From Sphingomonas sp. UBA978 (GTDB taxonomy: Bacteria; Pseudomonadota; Alphaproteobacteria; Sphingomonadales; Sphingomonadaceae): DNA of 64,000 bases. How positions within the stretch are numbered: the first letter of the stretch is position 1; every line of letters begins with the position of its first letter. The translations under genes and the position numbers were made by a program. Location of the stretch: positions 174,018 to 238,017 of the forward strand of contig NZ_DBBS01000019.1 in the NCBI RefSeq assembly GCF_002292295.1. Reading direction: 5' to 3'. Below, piece by piece: positions 7,568 through 15,148 of the stretch. The notes under the pieces are model-generated. The model was not told the origin of the DNA. It saw nothing but the letters and a program-made list of their open reading frames with translations, and did no database searches.

Positions 7568-10297
7568 TCACACCACCCGGCGCTGGCCGCGTCCGGGCTG
7601 CAACTGGTTGAGGCGGTTGAGATTGAACGCCTCGACGAACTCGAGGCCGGCCTTGCCGTCCTTCGCCCAGGCGACGCGGGCGGCGAACATCTGGTCCTCG
7701 ATCAGCTCGATCAGCACGTCGAGGCCGATCGCCCCATCGTCGATGTCGACGCCGTCGATCATCGCGCCGCTGGTCGAGATGTTGCGAATGCGCACGTCGC
7801 CCTGGCTGTGGCCGATCGCCAGCTTCGCCGAGCGCAGCATCGTCGTCCGCGGCGCGCGGCTGATCTTGTGGCCGACGGGCGCGACCTGCACCACGCCGCC
7901 CAGCTGCTCGATCACCGCGTCCGCAGGCACGCTGCGGCCATAGACATAGCCCTGGATGTGGCTGCACCCCAGCGCGCGGACCAGCTCGATCTCGTCCTGC
8001 ACCTCGACCCCCTCGGCGGTGGTCTCCATGCCGAGCGTATCGGCCAGCGTCACGATCGCGCGGATGATCGCGGCGTTGCGGCTGCCGGGCTGTGCGGCGC
8101 CGCGCACGAAGCTCTGGTCGATCTTGATCTTGTCGAACGGCGCATTGCGCAGATAGCCGAGGCTCGAATAACCGGTGCCGAAATCGTCGAGCGCCAGCCG
8201 CACGCCGATCCCCTTCAGCGCCTTGAACATCGCATCGGTCGATCCCGATTCGTCGAGGAACACGCCCTCGGTGATCTCCAGCTCGAGCCGTTCGGCGGCG
8301 AGGCCGCTATGCGCCAGCGCGGAGGTGACGAGGCCGGGAAAGGCCGGGTTGGCGAACTGGATCGGCGAGACGTTGACCGCAATGCGGACGTCGCGCGGCC
8401 AGCGCGCCGCCTGGACGCAGGCAGTGCGCAGCACCCATTCGCCCAGCGCCTCGATCAGCCCGCATTCCTCGGCGACGGGGATGAAATCGGCGGGCGAGAT
8501 TGGGCCGCGCGTCGGATGGGTCCAGCGCAGCAGTGCCTCATAGCCGATGATCTGCGTCGTCCGCGTCGACACGACCGGCTGGTAGCCGAGTTCGAAGCCG
8601 CCCTCGTTCAGCGCCGTGCGCATGTCGTCCTCGAGCGCCTTGCGACTGCGCGCGCCGGCCAGCATGTCCTCGGAATAGAAACGGTGCACGCCGCGCCCGT
8701 CGGCCTTGGCCGCATAGAGCGCGAGATCGGCGTTGCGGATCAGCTCCTCGGCATCCTCGCCATGCTGGGGCGCGATCGCGATGCCGATCGAACAGCCGAT
8801 CGTCACCGAGGCGCCGGCGATGAAATAGGGCTGCGACAGCGCGCCGATCAGGTCGCGCGCCAGCGTCGCCAGCGTGTCGCGATTGTCGATGCCGGGCAGC
8901 AGCACCTGGAATTCGTCGCCGCCGAGCCGCCCGACGAGGCCGGCGTCGCCGACGCCGCGTTGCAGCCGCTGCGCGACCTGCTTGAGCAGCGCGTCGCCGG
9001 CCTGATGGCCGAGCGTGTCGTTGACCGCCTTGAACCGGTCGAGGTCCATCAGGAACAGCGAGGCGGGGCGATAGGGGCCGACCTGCTGCTGCAGCGTCTT
9101 GTCGAGGCTGGCGCGCATCCGCTGGCGGTTGGCGAGGCCGGTCAGCCCGTCGAACAGCGCGAGCCGGGTGATCTCCGCATCCGACCGGCGCTTCTCGGTC
9201 AGGTCGCTGCCCGATCCGATGAAGCCCTGGAAGCGGTCGAGCTCGTCGACGACGGGCCGGCCGGAGATCGACCACCAGCGTTCCGGTTCCTCGACGCCGT
9301 CGCCGTCGTCGGCGGCGCGGACGGTGTAATCGGAAAAGGAGGTGCGCGAGGAAAGGTGGAAGGCGAGCGTGCGTTCGGTGCCGGGCGCGGCGCTGTCCAT
9401 TCGGAACACGTCGGTCAGCAGCCGCCCGACCGGGTTGCGGTGCGCCGCGGACAGCTCCGCTGCGACCTTCGCCGACAGATAGGTGAGCCGGCCGTGGCGG
9501 TCGGCCTCCCAGAACCAGCCGGTGCCATGGCCTTCGAATTCGGCGATCATCTTGGCGGCGAGCCGGCCCTCGCGCGATTCCGCGTTGCGATCGTGCGCGT
9601 GGCAGGCATCGATGCGGGCGAGGCGGATCGTCGCCACCGCGAGGCAGGCGAGGAAGGCACAGGCGACGATCGAGGGCAGGATGCTGACCGACAGGATCGG
9701 CAGCATCAGCACCAGGCCGCAGCCGAACCCCAGCGTCGCGGCGCGCACCGGGTGCAGCGCGATCGCGGTCATGCCGATCGCGCCGGCGACGGCGACGAAA
9801 CAGCCGATCTGCACGGGTCCGGCGGGCAGCCGCGTCGATGCCCAGAGCAGCGACGACAGCGCCGCCGCGATTCCCGTCGCCGCGATCGCGAGGCAGCGGA
9901 CGCGCAAATGCGGCGTCCACCGGGGCGATCGGCGCGCGGTCAGGATCGCCCAGGCGGTGAGCGAGGGGACGATCAGCAGCAGGGCGGTGGCGGCGACCTC
10001 GACGAGGTTGCGGGTGGTATCGGCGAGCGTCGCGCCGAGCAGCACGGCGCAGGCGACGACCTGCGCGATCAGCCCGAACGGCCAGGCGGCCAGCACCGCA
10101 TCGAGGCGGGTGGCATGGAGTCGGGCCTGATGGTCAGGTCCCTCGCCGCTGAGCCCGAGCAGCTGCCATATCGACGCGGTGACGCGGCGCGTATCCGGCA
10201 GGGAACGGGAAACCAGATACGGCATGATCCGGACCATAAGCCACGATGGTTGAGAAACCTTTGCAGTCGCTCGCAAATTATCGACGGCCGCGATCAT
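7568..10297 (-). CDS. Membrane-bound GGDEF-EAL protein with PAS and PilZ domains
   Basis: This is a 909-residue c-di-GMP metabolism protein. Six or so hydrophobic helices occupy about 72-225. A PAS-like segment follows (257-370, GWFWEADRHGRLTYLS). The diguanylate cyclase domain has an intact GGDEF at 459-463. The phosphodiesterase domain carries E587-A-L and DDFGTGYSSL, and a C-terminal PilZ-like domain (about 820-900, starting RAPRTTMLRSAKLAI) would bind c-di-GMP. Both catalytic motifs look complete. The N-terminus is uncertain: ATG 10297 gives the longest protein, but ATG 10237 (MVRIMPYLVS) is also possible. It is transcribed divergently from fumarase. Confidence 0.92.
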   Translation of the reverse strand: MIAAVDNLRATAKVSQPSWLMVRIMPYLVSRSLPDTRRVTASIWQLLGLSGEGPDHQARLHATRLDAVLAAWPFGLIAQVVACAVLLGATLADTTRNLVEVAATALLLIVPSLTAWAILTARRSPRWTPHLRVRCLAIAATGIAAALSSLLWASTRLPAGPVQIGCFVAVAGAIGMTAIALHPVRAATLGFGCGLVLMLPILSVSILPSIVACAFLACLAVATIRLARIDACHAHDRNAESREGRLAAKMIAEFEGHGTGWFWEADRHGRLTYLSAKVAAELSAAHRNPVGRLLTDVFRMDSAAPGTERTLAFHLSSRTSFSDYTVRAADDGDGVEEPERWWSISGRPVVDELDRFQGFIGSGSDLTEKRRSDAEITRLALFDGLTGLANRQRMRASLDKTLQQQVGPYRPASLFLMDLDRFKAVNDTLGHQAGDALLKQVAQRLQRGVGDAGLVGRLGGDEFQVLLPGIDNRDTLATLARDLIGALSQPYFIAGASVTIGCSIGIAIAPQHGEDAEELIRNADLALYAAKADGRGVHRFYSEDMLAGARSRKALEDDMRTALNEGGFELGYQPVVSTRTTQIIGYEALLRWTHPTRGPISPADFIPVAEECGLIEALGEWVLRTACVQAARWPRDVRIAVNVSPIQFANPAFPGLVTSALAHSGLAAERLELEITEGVFLDESGSTDAMFKALKGIGVRLALDDFGTGYSSLGYLRNAPFDKIKIDQSFVRGAAQPGSRNAAIIRAIVTLADTLGMETTAEGVEVQDEIELVRALGCSHIQGYVYGRSVPADAVIEQLGGVVQVAPVGHKISRAPRTTMLRSAKLAIGHSQGDVRIRNISTSGAMIDGVDIDDGAIGLDVLIELIEDQMFAARVAWAKDGKAGLEFVEAFNLNRLNQLQPGRGQRRVV

Positions 10298-10362
10298 CCG
10301 GGCGCGCGTGCTTGGCGAGGGCGCGGCGGCGTCCTAAAGGCGGCGACGAAGGAGCCTCGCTT

Positions 10363-11883
10363 GTGACCACTATGATCCGCGCCGCAGACCTGATCGAGAG
10401 CGTCGCCGACGCATTGCAGTTCATCAGTTACTATCATCCGATGGATTACATCCGCGCGCTCGGCGAGGCCTATGAGGCGGAGCAGAGCCCGGCGGCGAAG
10501 GACGCGATCGCGCAGATCCTGACCAACAGCCGGATGTGCGCCGAGGGGCACCGGCCGATCTGCCAGGACACCGGCATCGTCACCGTCTTCGTCCAATGGG
10601 GGCAGGAGTGCCGGTTGGAGGGCGACCGCTCGCTGCAGGAGGTGATCGACGAGGGGGTGCGCCGCGCCTATCTGCACCCGGAGAACAAGCTGCGCGCGTC
10701 GATCCTCGCCGACCCCGCCTTCACCCGCCGCAACACCAAGGACAATACGCCGAGCGTCCTGCACGTCGAGATGGTGCCGGGCGCGACGGTGTCGGTCGAC
10801 GTCGCGGCCAAGGGCGGCGGGTCGGAGAACAAGTCGAAGTTCAAGATGATGAACCCCAGCGATTCGATCGTCGACTGGGTGCTCGAGATGATCCCGCAAA
10901 TGGGTGCGGGCTGGTGCCCGCCCGGCATGCTCGGCATCGGCATCGGCGGCACCGCGGAAAAGGCGATGCTGCTTGCCAAGCAGTCGCTGATGGGCGCGAT
11001 CGACATGGGCCAGCTGCGCGCCCGCGGCCCCCGGAACGACATCGAGGCGCTGCGCATCGAACTCATGGACAAGGTGAACGCCCTTGGGATCGGCGCGCAG
11101 GGTCTGGGCGGCCTGTCGACGATTCTCGACGTCAAGATCCTCGACTGGCCGACGCATGCCGCCTCGAAGCCGGTGGCGATGATCCCCAATTGCGCCGCGA
11201 CTCGCCATGCGCATTTCACGCTCGACGGCACCGGCCCGGTCTATCTGGAGGCGCCGAAGCTGAGCGACTGGCCGCAGGTGAACTGGACGCCGGACAAGGC
11301 GGCGATCCGCGTCGACCTCGACACGCTGACGCCGGAGGTGGTGGCGACGTGGAAGCACGGCGACCGACTGCTGCTCAACGGCAAGATGCTGACCGGGCGC
11401 GATGCGGCGCACAAGCGCATCGCTGACATGCTGGCGAAGGGCGAGGCGCTGCCCGTCGATTTCGCCGGTCGCGTGATCTATTACGTCGGCCCGGTCGATC
11501 CGGTCGGCGAGGAGGTCGTCGGCCCTGCGGGTCCGACCACGGCGACCCGTATGGACAAGTTCACCCGCATGATGCTCGACCAGGGCCTGCTCGCGATGGT
11601 GGGCAAGGCCGAGCGCGGCCCGGCGGCGACCGAGGCGATCGCCGAGGCGAAGAGCGCCTATCTGATGGCGGTCGGCGGCGCCGCCTATCTGGTCGCGCGC
11701 GCGATCAAGGGCAGCAAGGTCGTCGGTTTTGAGGATCTGGGCATGGAGGCGATCTACGAATTCGAGGTCGCGGATTTCCCGGTCACCGTCGCGGTCGACA
11801 GCGCGGGCCAGAACGTCCACCAGCTGGCGCCGCTCGTCTGGCGCGAGAAGATCGCGCGGGAGGGCCTGCTCCAGCCGGCGTGA
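10363..11883 (+). CDS. fumA: Class I fumarate hydratase (iron-sulfur)
   Basis: The enzyme interconverts fumarate and malate in the citric acid cycle, using an oxygen-sensitive [4Fe-4S] cluster. The three expected Cys ligands lie in RPICQDTG, MGAGWCPPGMLGIGIGG and IPNCAATRH. The C-terminal half has the beta domain with GPAGPTTATRMDKFT. The family is about 500-550 residues; the GTG at 10363 gives 506 and lies 8 bases after AAGGAG, so it is preferred to ATG 10372 or the long upstream frame. It has a short intergenic gap from the divergent c-di-GMP gene and is followed by a hemerythrin gene about 100 bases later. Confidence 0.95.
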   Translation: MTTMIRAADLIESVADALQFISYYHPMDYIRALGEAYEAEQSPAAKDAIAQILTNSRMCAEGHRPICQDTGIVTVFVQWGQECRLEGDRSLQEVIDEGVRRAYLHPENKLRASILADPAFTRRNTKDNTPSVLHVEMVPGATVSVDVAAKGGGSENKSKFKMMNPSDSIVDWVLEMIPQMGAGWCPPGMLGIGIGGTAEKAMLLAKQSLMGAIDMGQLRARGPRNDIEALRIELMDKVNALGIGAQGLGGLSTILDVKILDWPTHAASKPVAMIPNCAATRHAHFTLDGTGPVYLEAPKLSDWPQVNWTPDKAAIRVDLDTLTPEVVATWKHGDRLLLNGKMLTGRDAAHKRIADMLAKGEALPVDFAGRVIYYVGPVDPVGEEVVGPAGPTTATRMDKFTRMMLDQGLLAMVGKAERGPAATEAIAEAKSAYLMAVGGAAYLVARAIKGSKVVGFEDLGMEAIYEFEVADFPVTVAVDSAGQNVHQLAPLVWREKIAREGLLQPA

Positions 11884-11981
11884 TCGTCTTAACCGGCTGG
11901 AAACCCGGAAGTTGTTATCGTCGATCAAGTATCGCCGCTCGGGGAGGCGGGGAGTGGGATGACGCCGCGGGAGAACAGGCG

Positions 11982-12410
11982 ATGCTCGATCGGAAAATGC
12001 TGTCCGCGGAACATCGGGAGCTGGCGGAACTGGCGGCGGCGCTGCTCGACCGCGTCGCCTCGTCCGAACCCGCGCCCGAACGGATCGCGCAGCTGCGCTG
12101 GCAGATGACGCGCAAGCTGCTCGCGCATCTCGCCAAGGAGGATACGTTGCTCTACCCGCGGCTGATCGCGGGCAGCGACCGGCGCGCCGCGGCGCTGGCG
12201 ACGCGCTTCGCCGACGAGATGGGCGATCTCGCGCAGACCTATCGCGACTATGTCGCCAACTGGTCGTCGGACCGGATCGTCGCCGAATGGCCCGGCTTCG
12301 GGATCGAGACGCGCCGCGTCATGCAGGCGCTGACCCACCGGATCGGACGGGAAGAGACGGTGCTCTACGCGCTGATCCCGCCGCCGCCGAAACAGCGTAC
12401 CGTCGCCTGA
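11982..12410 (+). CDS. Hemerythrin HHE-domain protein
   Basis: The 142-residue protein begins MLDRKMLSAEHRELAEL and contains AEHREL, LLAHLAKEDTLLYPRL and THRIGREETVLYALIP. The spaced His and Glu residues are those that bind a di-iron centre in HHE four-helix bundles. Such proteins sense or buffer oxygen or nitric oxide, or help repair iron-sulfur clusters. Its position directly after the oxygen-sensitive fumarase fits a protective or repair role, although this is inference. The start at 11982 follows GGGAGAACAGGCG; the longer frame to 11880 has no such site. Confidence 0.85.
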   Translation: MLDRKMLSAEHRELAELAAALLDRVASSEPAPERIAQLRWQMTRKLLAHLAKEDTLLYPRLIAGSDRRAAALATRFADEMGDLAQTYRDYVANWSSDRIVAEWPGFGIETRRVMQALTHRIGREETVLYALIPPPPKQRTVA

Positions 12411-12502
12411 TCGCCACGGCGCCCGGACAGGGCGCGGCGGAACGGCCCGGGTGGCGGGGGGTTGGAGCCTGATCTCCTCTCATCATGTCCGGGACCCATG
12501 CC

Positions 12503-12931
12503 ATGAAGACGATCCTTTCCGCGCTGTTGCTCGTCACCCCCGCGCTGGCGGTCGCGCAGACCGCGCCGGCTCCCGCCCCGGCACAGGCCGCGACGCCGCG
12601 CACCGGCGGCCTGCTGGGTCAGGCCGGCAGCCTGCTCGGGGGCGGATTGCCGCAGGTGGGGACGATCGGCGCCGGCAATGCCGCCGGGCTGCTCGGCTAT
12701 TGCGTCAAGAACAAGCTGCTCGGCGCCACCGGTGGGCAGACCGGCGCGGCAGGTGTGCTAGGCCGGCTGACCGGGCAGAAGGACGTGACCACGCTGCCGG
12801 GCTATCAGGCGGGCCAGACCGGACAGGTGCAGGCGGCGAACGGTCAGACGCTGTCGCTCGATTCGCTTCGCGGCCAGATCAAGACGCAGATGTGCAATCT
12901 CGTGCTCAACCGTGCGCGGTCGTTCCTTTAA
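12503..12931 (+). CDS. Secreted DUF2501 (YjjA-like) protein
   Basis: The product, 142 residues, begins with a clear signal peptide, MKTILSALLLVTPALAVAQT, cleaved near residue 19-20. The mature part is Ala/Pro/Gly-rich, then AAGLLGYCVKNKLLGA and, near the C-terminus, KTQMCNLVLNRARSFL. The two conserved Cys (YCVKNK and QMCNLV) are characteristic of DUF2501, a periplasmic family of unknown function. The start at 12503 places the signal peptide at the N-terminus; the upstream ATG 12485 would add six residues. It is apparently monocistronic. Confidence 0.85.
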   Translation: MKTILSALLLVTPALAVAQTAPAPAPAQAATPRTGGLLGQAGSLLGGGLPQVGTIGAGNAAGLLGYCVKNKLLGATGGQTGAAGVLGRLTGQKDVTTLPGYQAGQTGQVQAANGQTLSLDSLRGQIKTQMCNLVLNRARSFL

Positions 12932-12984
12932 GGGCTGACGGTCCGGTCCTGACCCGGGGACGGGTCGGCGAGAAAAGGATTGTG

Positions 12985-13010
12985 TTCGCGCGGAGGCGCG
13001 GAGGACGCAG
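12985..13010. repeat. Copy of the dispersed GCGGAGGCGCGGAGG repeat
   Basis: The motif GCGGAGGCGCGGAGGACGC occurs here after TTCGC. Related copies are found at 35718-35747 (reverse orientation), 44776-44805 and 44881-44909 (as an inverted pair), 48961-48989, and in degenerate tandem form at 49171-49212. All lie between genes. The reverse-orientation partner GCGTCCTCCGCGG is at 13081-13093, so this copy can also form a large stem-loop. Confidence 0.7.
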
Positions 13011-13118
13011 GTGTCGCGTCCGTGGCACAGGCGGCCCGTCCCATCACGGGTAGCAGGGCAGCCGGATGCGATGCCCGTCCGCGTCCTCCGCGGATGTCGC
13101 CCCGCCAAAATGAGAAGA

Positions 13119-13151
13119 GGGTGCCGGGCGCCTCCCGGCGACCCGACACCC
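13119..13151 (-). terminator. Terminator-like hairpin of the minus-strand RNA element
   Basis: On the minus strand GGGTGTCGGGTCGCC pairs with GGCGCCCGGCACCC with small bulges around a GGGA loop. It is followed by TCTTCTCATTTT, which is a reasonable intrinsic terminator tail for a very G+C-rich genome. Confidence 0.55.
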
Positions 13152-13267
13152 CCCAAACATGGTCAGCGGCCGGAGAGCTCCAGCCCGGGAGACCATGAGG
13201 CCTCTTCGAACCCTCGTCATGCCGTTGATTGGGGGAGGATACCCCCCGGCATGAGTATAGCGGGTGC

Positions 13268-13324
13268 TTAGAAGCCGATCCCCCGAACGAACTGAACCGA
13301 CCCCACTGCTGAACCATGAGACAT
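13268..13324 (-). CDS. 18-residue leader-like peptide with ideal ribosome binding site
   Basis: The ATG at 13324 lies 7 bases after GGAGG within AAAGGAGGTGATCC, giving the strongest possible Shine-Dalgarno pairing. The frame encodes MSHGSAVGSVQFVRGIGF and ends in TAA at 13268-13270. Its peptide is Gly/Ser/Val-rich and has no run of a single amino acid of the kind that drives amino-acid attenuation. Another in-frame option (ATG 13356, MAINKRKEVIR, in a different frame) overlaps the ribosome site and reads about 140 codons, but its composition looks non-coding. Translation is inferred from the ribosome site only. Confidence 0.5.
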   Translation of the reverse strand: MSHGSAVGSVQFVRGIGF

Positions 13325-13462
13325 CGGATCACCTCCTTTCGCTTGTTGATAGCCATGTGACCGGTAGTCCGATCACGCGATCAATGTGCGCATGGCTTCG
13401 GATACATGCAAGACTTGTATTGCGCGGCGTTTTGCACGACCTTCCGCCCTTCGTCCGCAGGC

Positions 13463-13999
13463 TCAGCCGCGGCAATCCTCCGTCACCCGCTCGATCTCCG
13501 CCCAGGCCGGCACGACCAATGTCGCACCACCCGGCTGCTCGACCACGAACCGCCCGCGACTGAAGCCCATCGCATCGAGCAGGCCGTCGTTCGCCGCCAG
13601 CGCCGCGGCGACCTGCGCGGGCGCACCGCCGGTCGGCTGCACCGGCACGGCGCGTGTCAGGCTGGTGGTGCGGATGGTCAGCGACGCCGGCGCGCCGCCC
13701 GCGACCGACAGCACCACCTGACGGCGATCGGCATCGCAGCGCAGCGTCAGGCGCGGATCGGCGCCGGCGACCCCGAACGCGGCGATGCTGCCACGGCCCT
13801 CGCGCCGATAGCCCCACGTACCGGGCGTCAGCGGCCAGTCGCGCCAGTCGCTCGACGTCGCGGCCGGCGGCGGCGGTGCGGTGCGGACGACGGGGTCCGG
13901 CGCAGGCGCGGGCGGCGGCGCGACCGGCTGGGGCACGCAGGCGGTCAGCAGCGCGCCCGAAGCGGCGATGATCGTGGCGAGGCGGGGAATGGCACGCAT
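13463..13999 (-). CDS. Predicted outer-membrane or periplasmic lipoprotein, function unknown
   Basis: The 178-residue product starts MRAIPRLATIIAASGALLTA and has a lipobox L-L-T-A-C, with the Cys about 20 residues in, followed by a Pro-rich linker (PQPVAPPPAPAPDP). The C-terminal domain contains WPLTPGTWGYRREGRGS, later AAFGVAGADPRLTLRCD and a terminal VPAWAEIERVTEDCRG. It resembles uncharacterised sphingomonad lipoproteins. The start at 13999 was chosen because it puts the lipobox at the correct distance; the longer frame upstream is antisense to the PRC-barrel gene. Transcription is divergent from that gene. Confidence 0.75.
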   Translation of the reverse strand: MRAIPRLATIIAASGALLTACVPQPVAPPPAPAPDPVVRTAPPPPAATSSDWRDWPLTPGTWGYRREGRGSIAAFGVAGADPRLTLRCDADRRQVVLSVAGGAPASLTIRTTSLTRAVPVQPTGGAPAQVAAALAANDGLLDAMGFSRGRFVVEQPGGATLVVPAWAEIERVTEDCRG

Positions 14000-14101
14000 G
14001 CCGCGGCTTATGCGGGAAGGGCGGGCCTGCCTCAACCCGTCGCGACGTGGAACCGGCGCGGGGGGCGGGCGGTTCACCGGCGTAACAAACAGGAGTATCC
14101 G

Positions 14102-14485
14102 ATGTCGACCGATACGCAGGCCACCACCACCGCCACGCAGCAGCTCGTCCAGGCGAACATCCCCCATTCGCTGAAAGTGGAAAGCCGCGACGGCGATCAG
14201 GTCGGATCGGTCTATGCGCTGATGGTCCACAAGGGCTCGGGCCGCTCGACCCATGCGGTGCTCAGCCTCGGCGGGTTTCTCGGCATGGGCAAGAGCTTCT
14301 ACCCTTTGCCCTTCGAGCTGCTGCAATTCGATCCGGTCCGCGACCTCTACGTCGTGACGATCGACCGCCGCATGCTGGAAGGTGGCCCGAGCTGGGCGAA
14401 CAACGCGCCGGTGTTCGATCAGGCCTACGCCGACCGCGTCGCGAGCTACTACGGGGTAAGCAGCGCGAACCTGACGACGGGTTAA
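14102..14485 (+). CDS. PRC-barrel domain protein
   Basis: The 127-residue protein begins MSTDTQATTTATQQLVQANI and contains SLKVESRDGDQVGSVYALMV, followed by FLGMGKSFYPLPFELLQFDP and YVVTIDRRMLEGGPSW. This is the photosynthetic-reaction-centre-like beta barrel, which in non-phototrophs is often found in stress-induced or RNA-associated proteins. AGGAG lies 8-9 bases before the ATG. It is divergent from the lipoprotein gene and convergent with higA. No direct role can be assigned. Confidence 0.85.
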   Translation: MSTDTQATTTATQQLVQANIPHSLKVESRDGDQVGSVYALMVHKGSGRSTHAVLSLGGFLGMGKSFYPLPFELLQFDPVRDLYVVTIDRRMLEGGPSWANNAPVFDQAYADRVASYYGVSSANLTTG

Positions 14486-14489
14486 GCAA

Positions 14490-14810
14490 TCACGCGGCGC
14501 GACGTACTATACGATCGAGATCGGCTTGGTAGGTCAGCTTTGCTTCCTCCAAGTCGTAGTGGTTCTGTAGTCCAAGGAAGAACTGTTCGCTCAGGCCGAA
14601 ATATCGGGACAGCCGCAGGGCGGTTTCGGCCGTGACCGGAGTCGCCCCCCCGAGAAGAGCATTAAGTTCATCCAGCGCGATCCCGGCGCCGGCAGCGACA
14701 TCGGCGACGGCGATGTCGCTGCCGATCAGAAAATCCTCGCGCAGAATTTCCCCCGGATGGATGTTAGGCACGCGGCCGTTATCCTCGATGATAATCTTCG
14801 ATGCGGACAT
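14490..14810 (-). CDS. higA: HigA-family antitoxin (XRE helix-turn-helix)
   Basis: The 106-residue protein starts MSASKIIIEDNGRVPNIHPG and has the addiction-module signature VPNIHPGEILREDFL, then a helix-turn-helix (VADVAAGAGIALDELNALLG) and LRLSRYFGLSEQFFLGLQ. HigA binds HigB and represses the pair. Its start lies inside the end of the toxin frame (31-base overlap), the usual order toxin-antitoxin. The frame is intact, although the adjacent toxin carries a stop codon. The start at 14810 was preferred to the longer 14870 frame because the family begins at this point. Confidence 0.88.
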   Translation of the reverse strand: MSASKIIIEDNGRVPNIHPGEILREDFLIGSDIAVADVAAGAGIALDELNALLGGATPVTAETALRLSRYFGLSEQFFLGLQNHYDLEEAKLTYQADLDRIVRRAA

Positions 14811-15066
14811 CGATCGCGCTCCCGTCATCCCAGCGGAAGGTGATCCGCCACTGGTCGTTGATCCTGACACTATATGTCCCTTTGCGGTCGCCCTTCAACT
14901 CTTAGAACCGGTTGCCGGGCGGCACGCGCATGTCCGCTGGGTTGCCAATACGATTGATCTGGCGAAGCTTGCGGCGTGCCGTCCTCTGAACATCAGGCGG
15001 CAGTTTGCGACTGGATTGACCCTGCCAGACACGGTCAGTTTCGGAATCGGCGAAAGTGAGGATCAT
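14779..15066 (-). pseudogene. higB: HigB/RelE-type toxin interrupted by an in-frame stop codon
   Basis: From ATG 15066 the frame reads MILTFADSETDRVWQGQSSR, later RVPPGNRF, then TAA, then ELKGDRKGTYSVRINDQWRI and VRIEDYHRG before the natural stop at 14779-14781. The total, 95 codons, is the normal HigB length, and both sides of the stop match the family (GNR-L/F-x-x-LKGDRKG...INDQWRI). The TAA is codon 55 (plus 14902-14904) and replaces what is usually Glu or Gln. The toxin is therefore probably inactive. A sequencing error would have to be a substitution, which is less common than an indel. Confidence 0.85.
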
Positions 15067-15125
15067 GCTGCTGTCCTTTCGCCTCGACTATAGCCGGCCT
15101 CCCCGATGATATTACCGCCGTCATC

Positions 15126-15146
15126 GTGTAGAAAGCCTTTCTACAC
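15126..15146. promoter_or_regulatory. Perfect palindrome between uvrB and higB
   Basis: GTGTAGAAAG (15126-15135) and CTTTCTACAC (15137-15146) form a perfect 10-bp inverted repeat around one base. It begins 3 bases after the uvrB stop and 60 bases upstream of the higB start. It may be the operator of the HigA repressor or an RNA hairpin ending uvrB. A TATAGT element on the minus strand (about 15095-15090) downstream of it could be the higBA -10 box. Confidence 0.45.
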
Positions 15147-15148
15147 TA

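Larger units (their letters stand above)
13105..13440 (-). ncRNA. Structured minus-strand RNA: perfect Shine-Dalgarno, 18-codon ORF, two hairpins, terminator
   Basis: Read on the minus strand, the segment contains AAAGGAGGTGATCC (plus 13326-13339), an exact complement of the conserved 3' end of 16S rRNA. An 18-codon ORF follows (13324-13268). Next come a hairpin with 8-bp outer and 5-bp inner stems (13217-13254), a second hairpin with 7-bp outer stem CATGGTC/GACCATG (13158-13197), and a G+C-rich terminator-like hairpin (13119-13151) followed by TCTTCTCATTTT. No longer gene uses this strand here. The arrangement looks like a short independent transcript or an attenuator-type leader whose downstream gene is missing. 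The 5' end is unknown. No described RNA family was recognised. Confidence 0.55.

Noticed and set aside
13326..13339. GGATCACCTCCTTT taken as the 3' end of a 16S rRNA gene
   Set aside because: No other rRNA sequence surrounds it. It is explained as a ribosome binding site on the other strand or as a mimic.
12928..13356. 142-residue minus-strand frame starting MAINKRKEVIR
   Set aside because: It begins in front of the perfect ribosome site, runs through the hairpins and terminator, and has no family resemblance. The 18-codon ORF fits the signals better.
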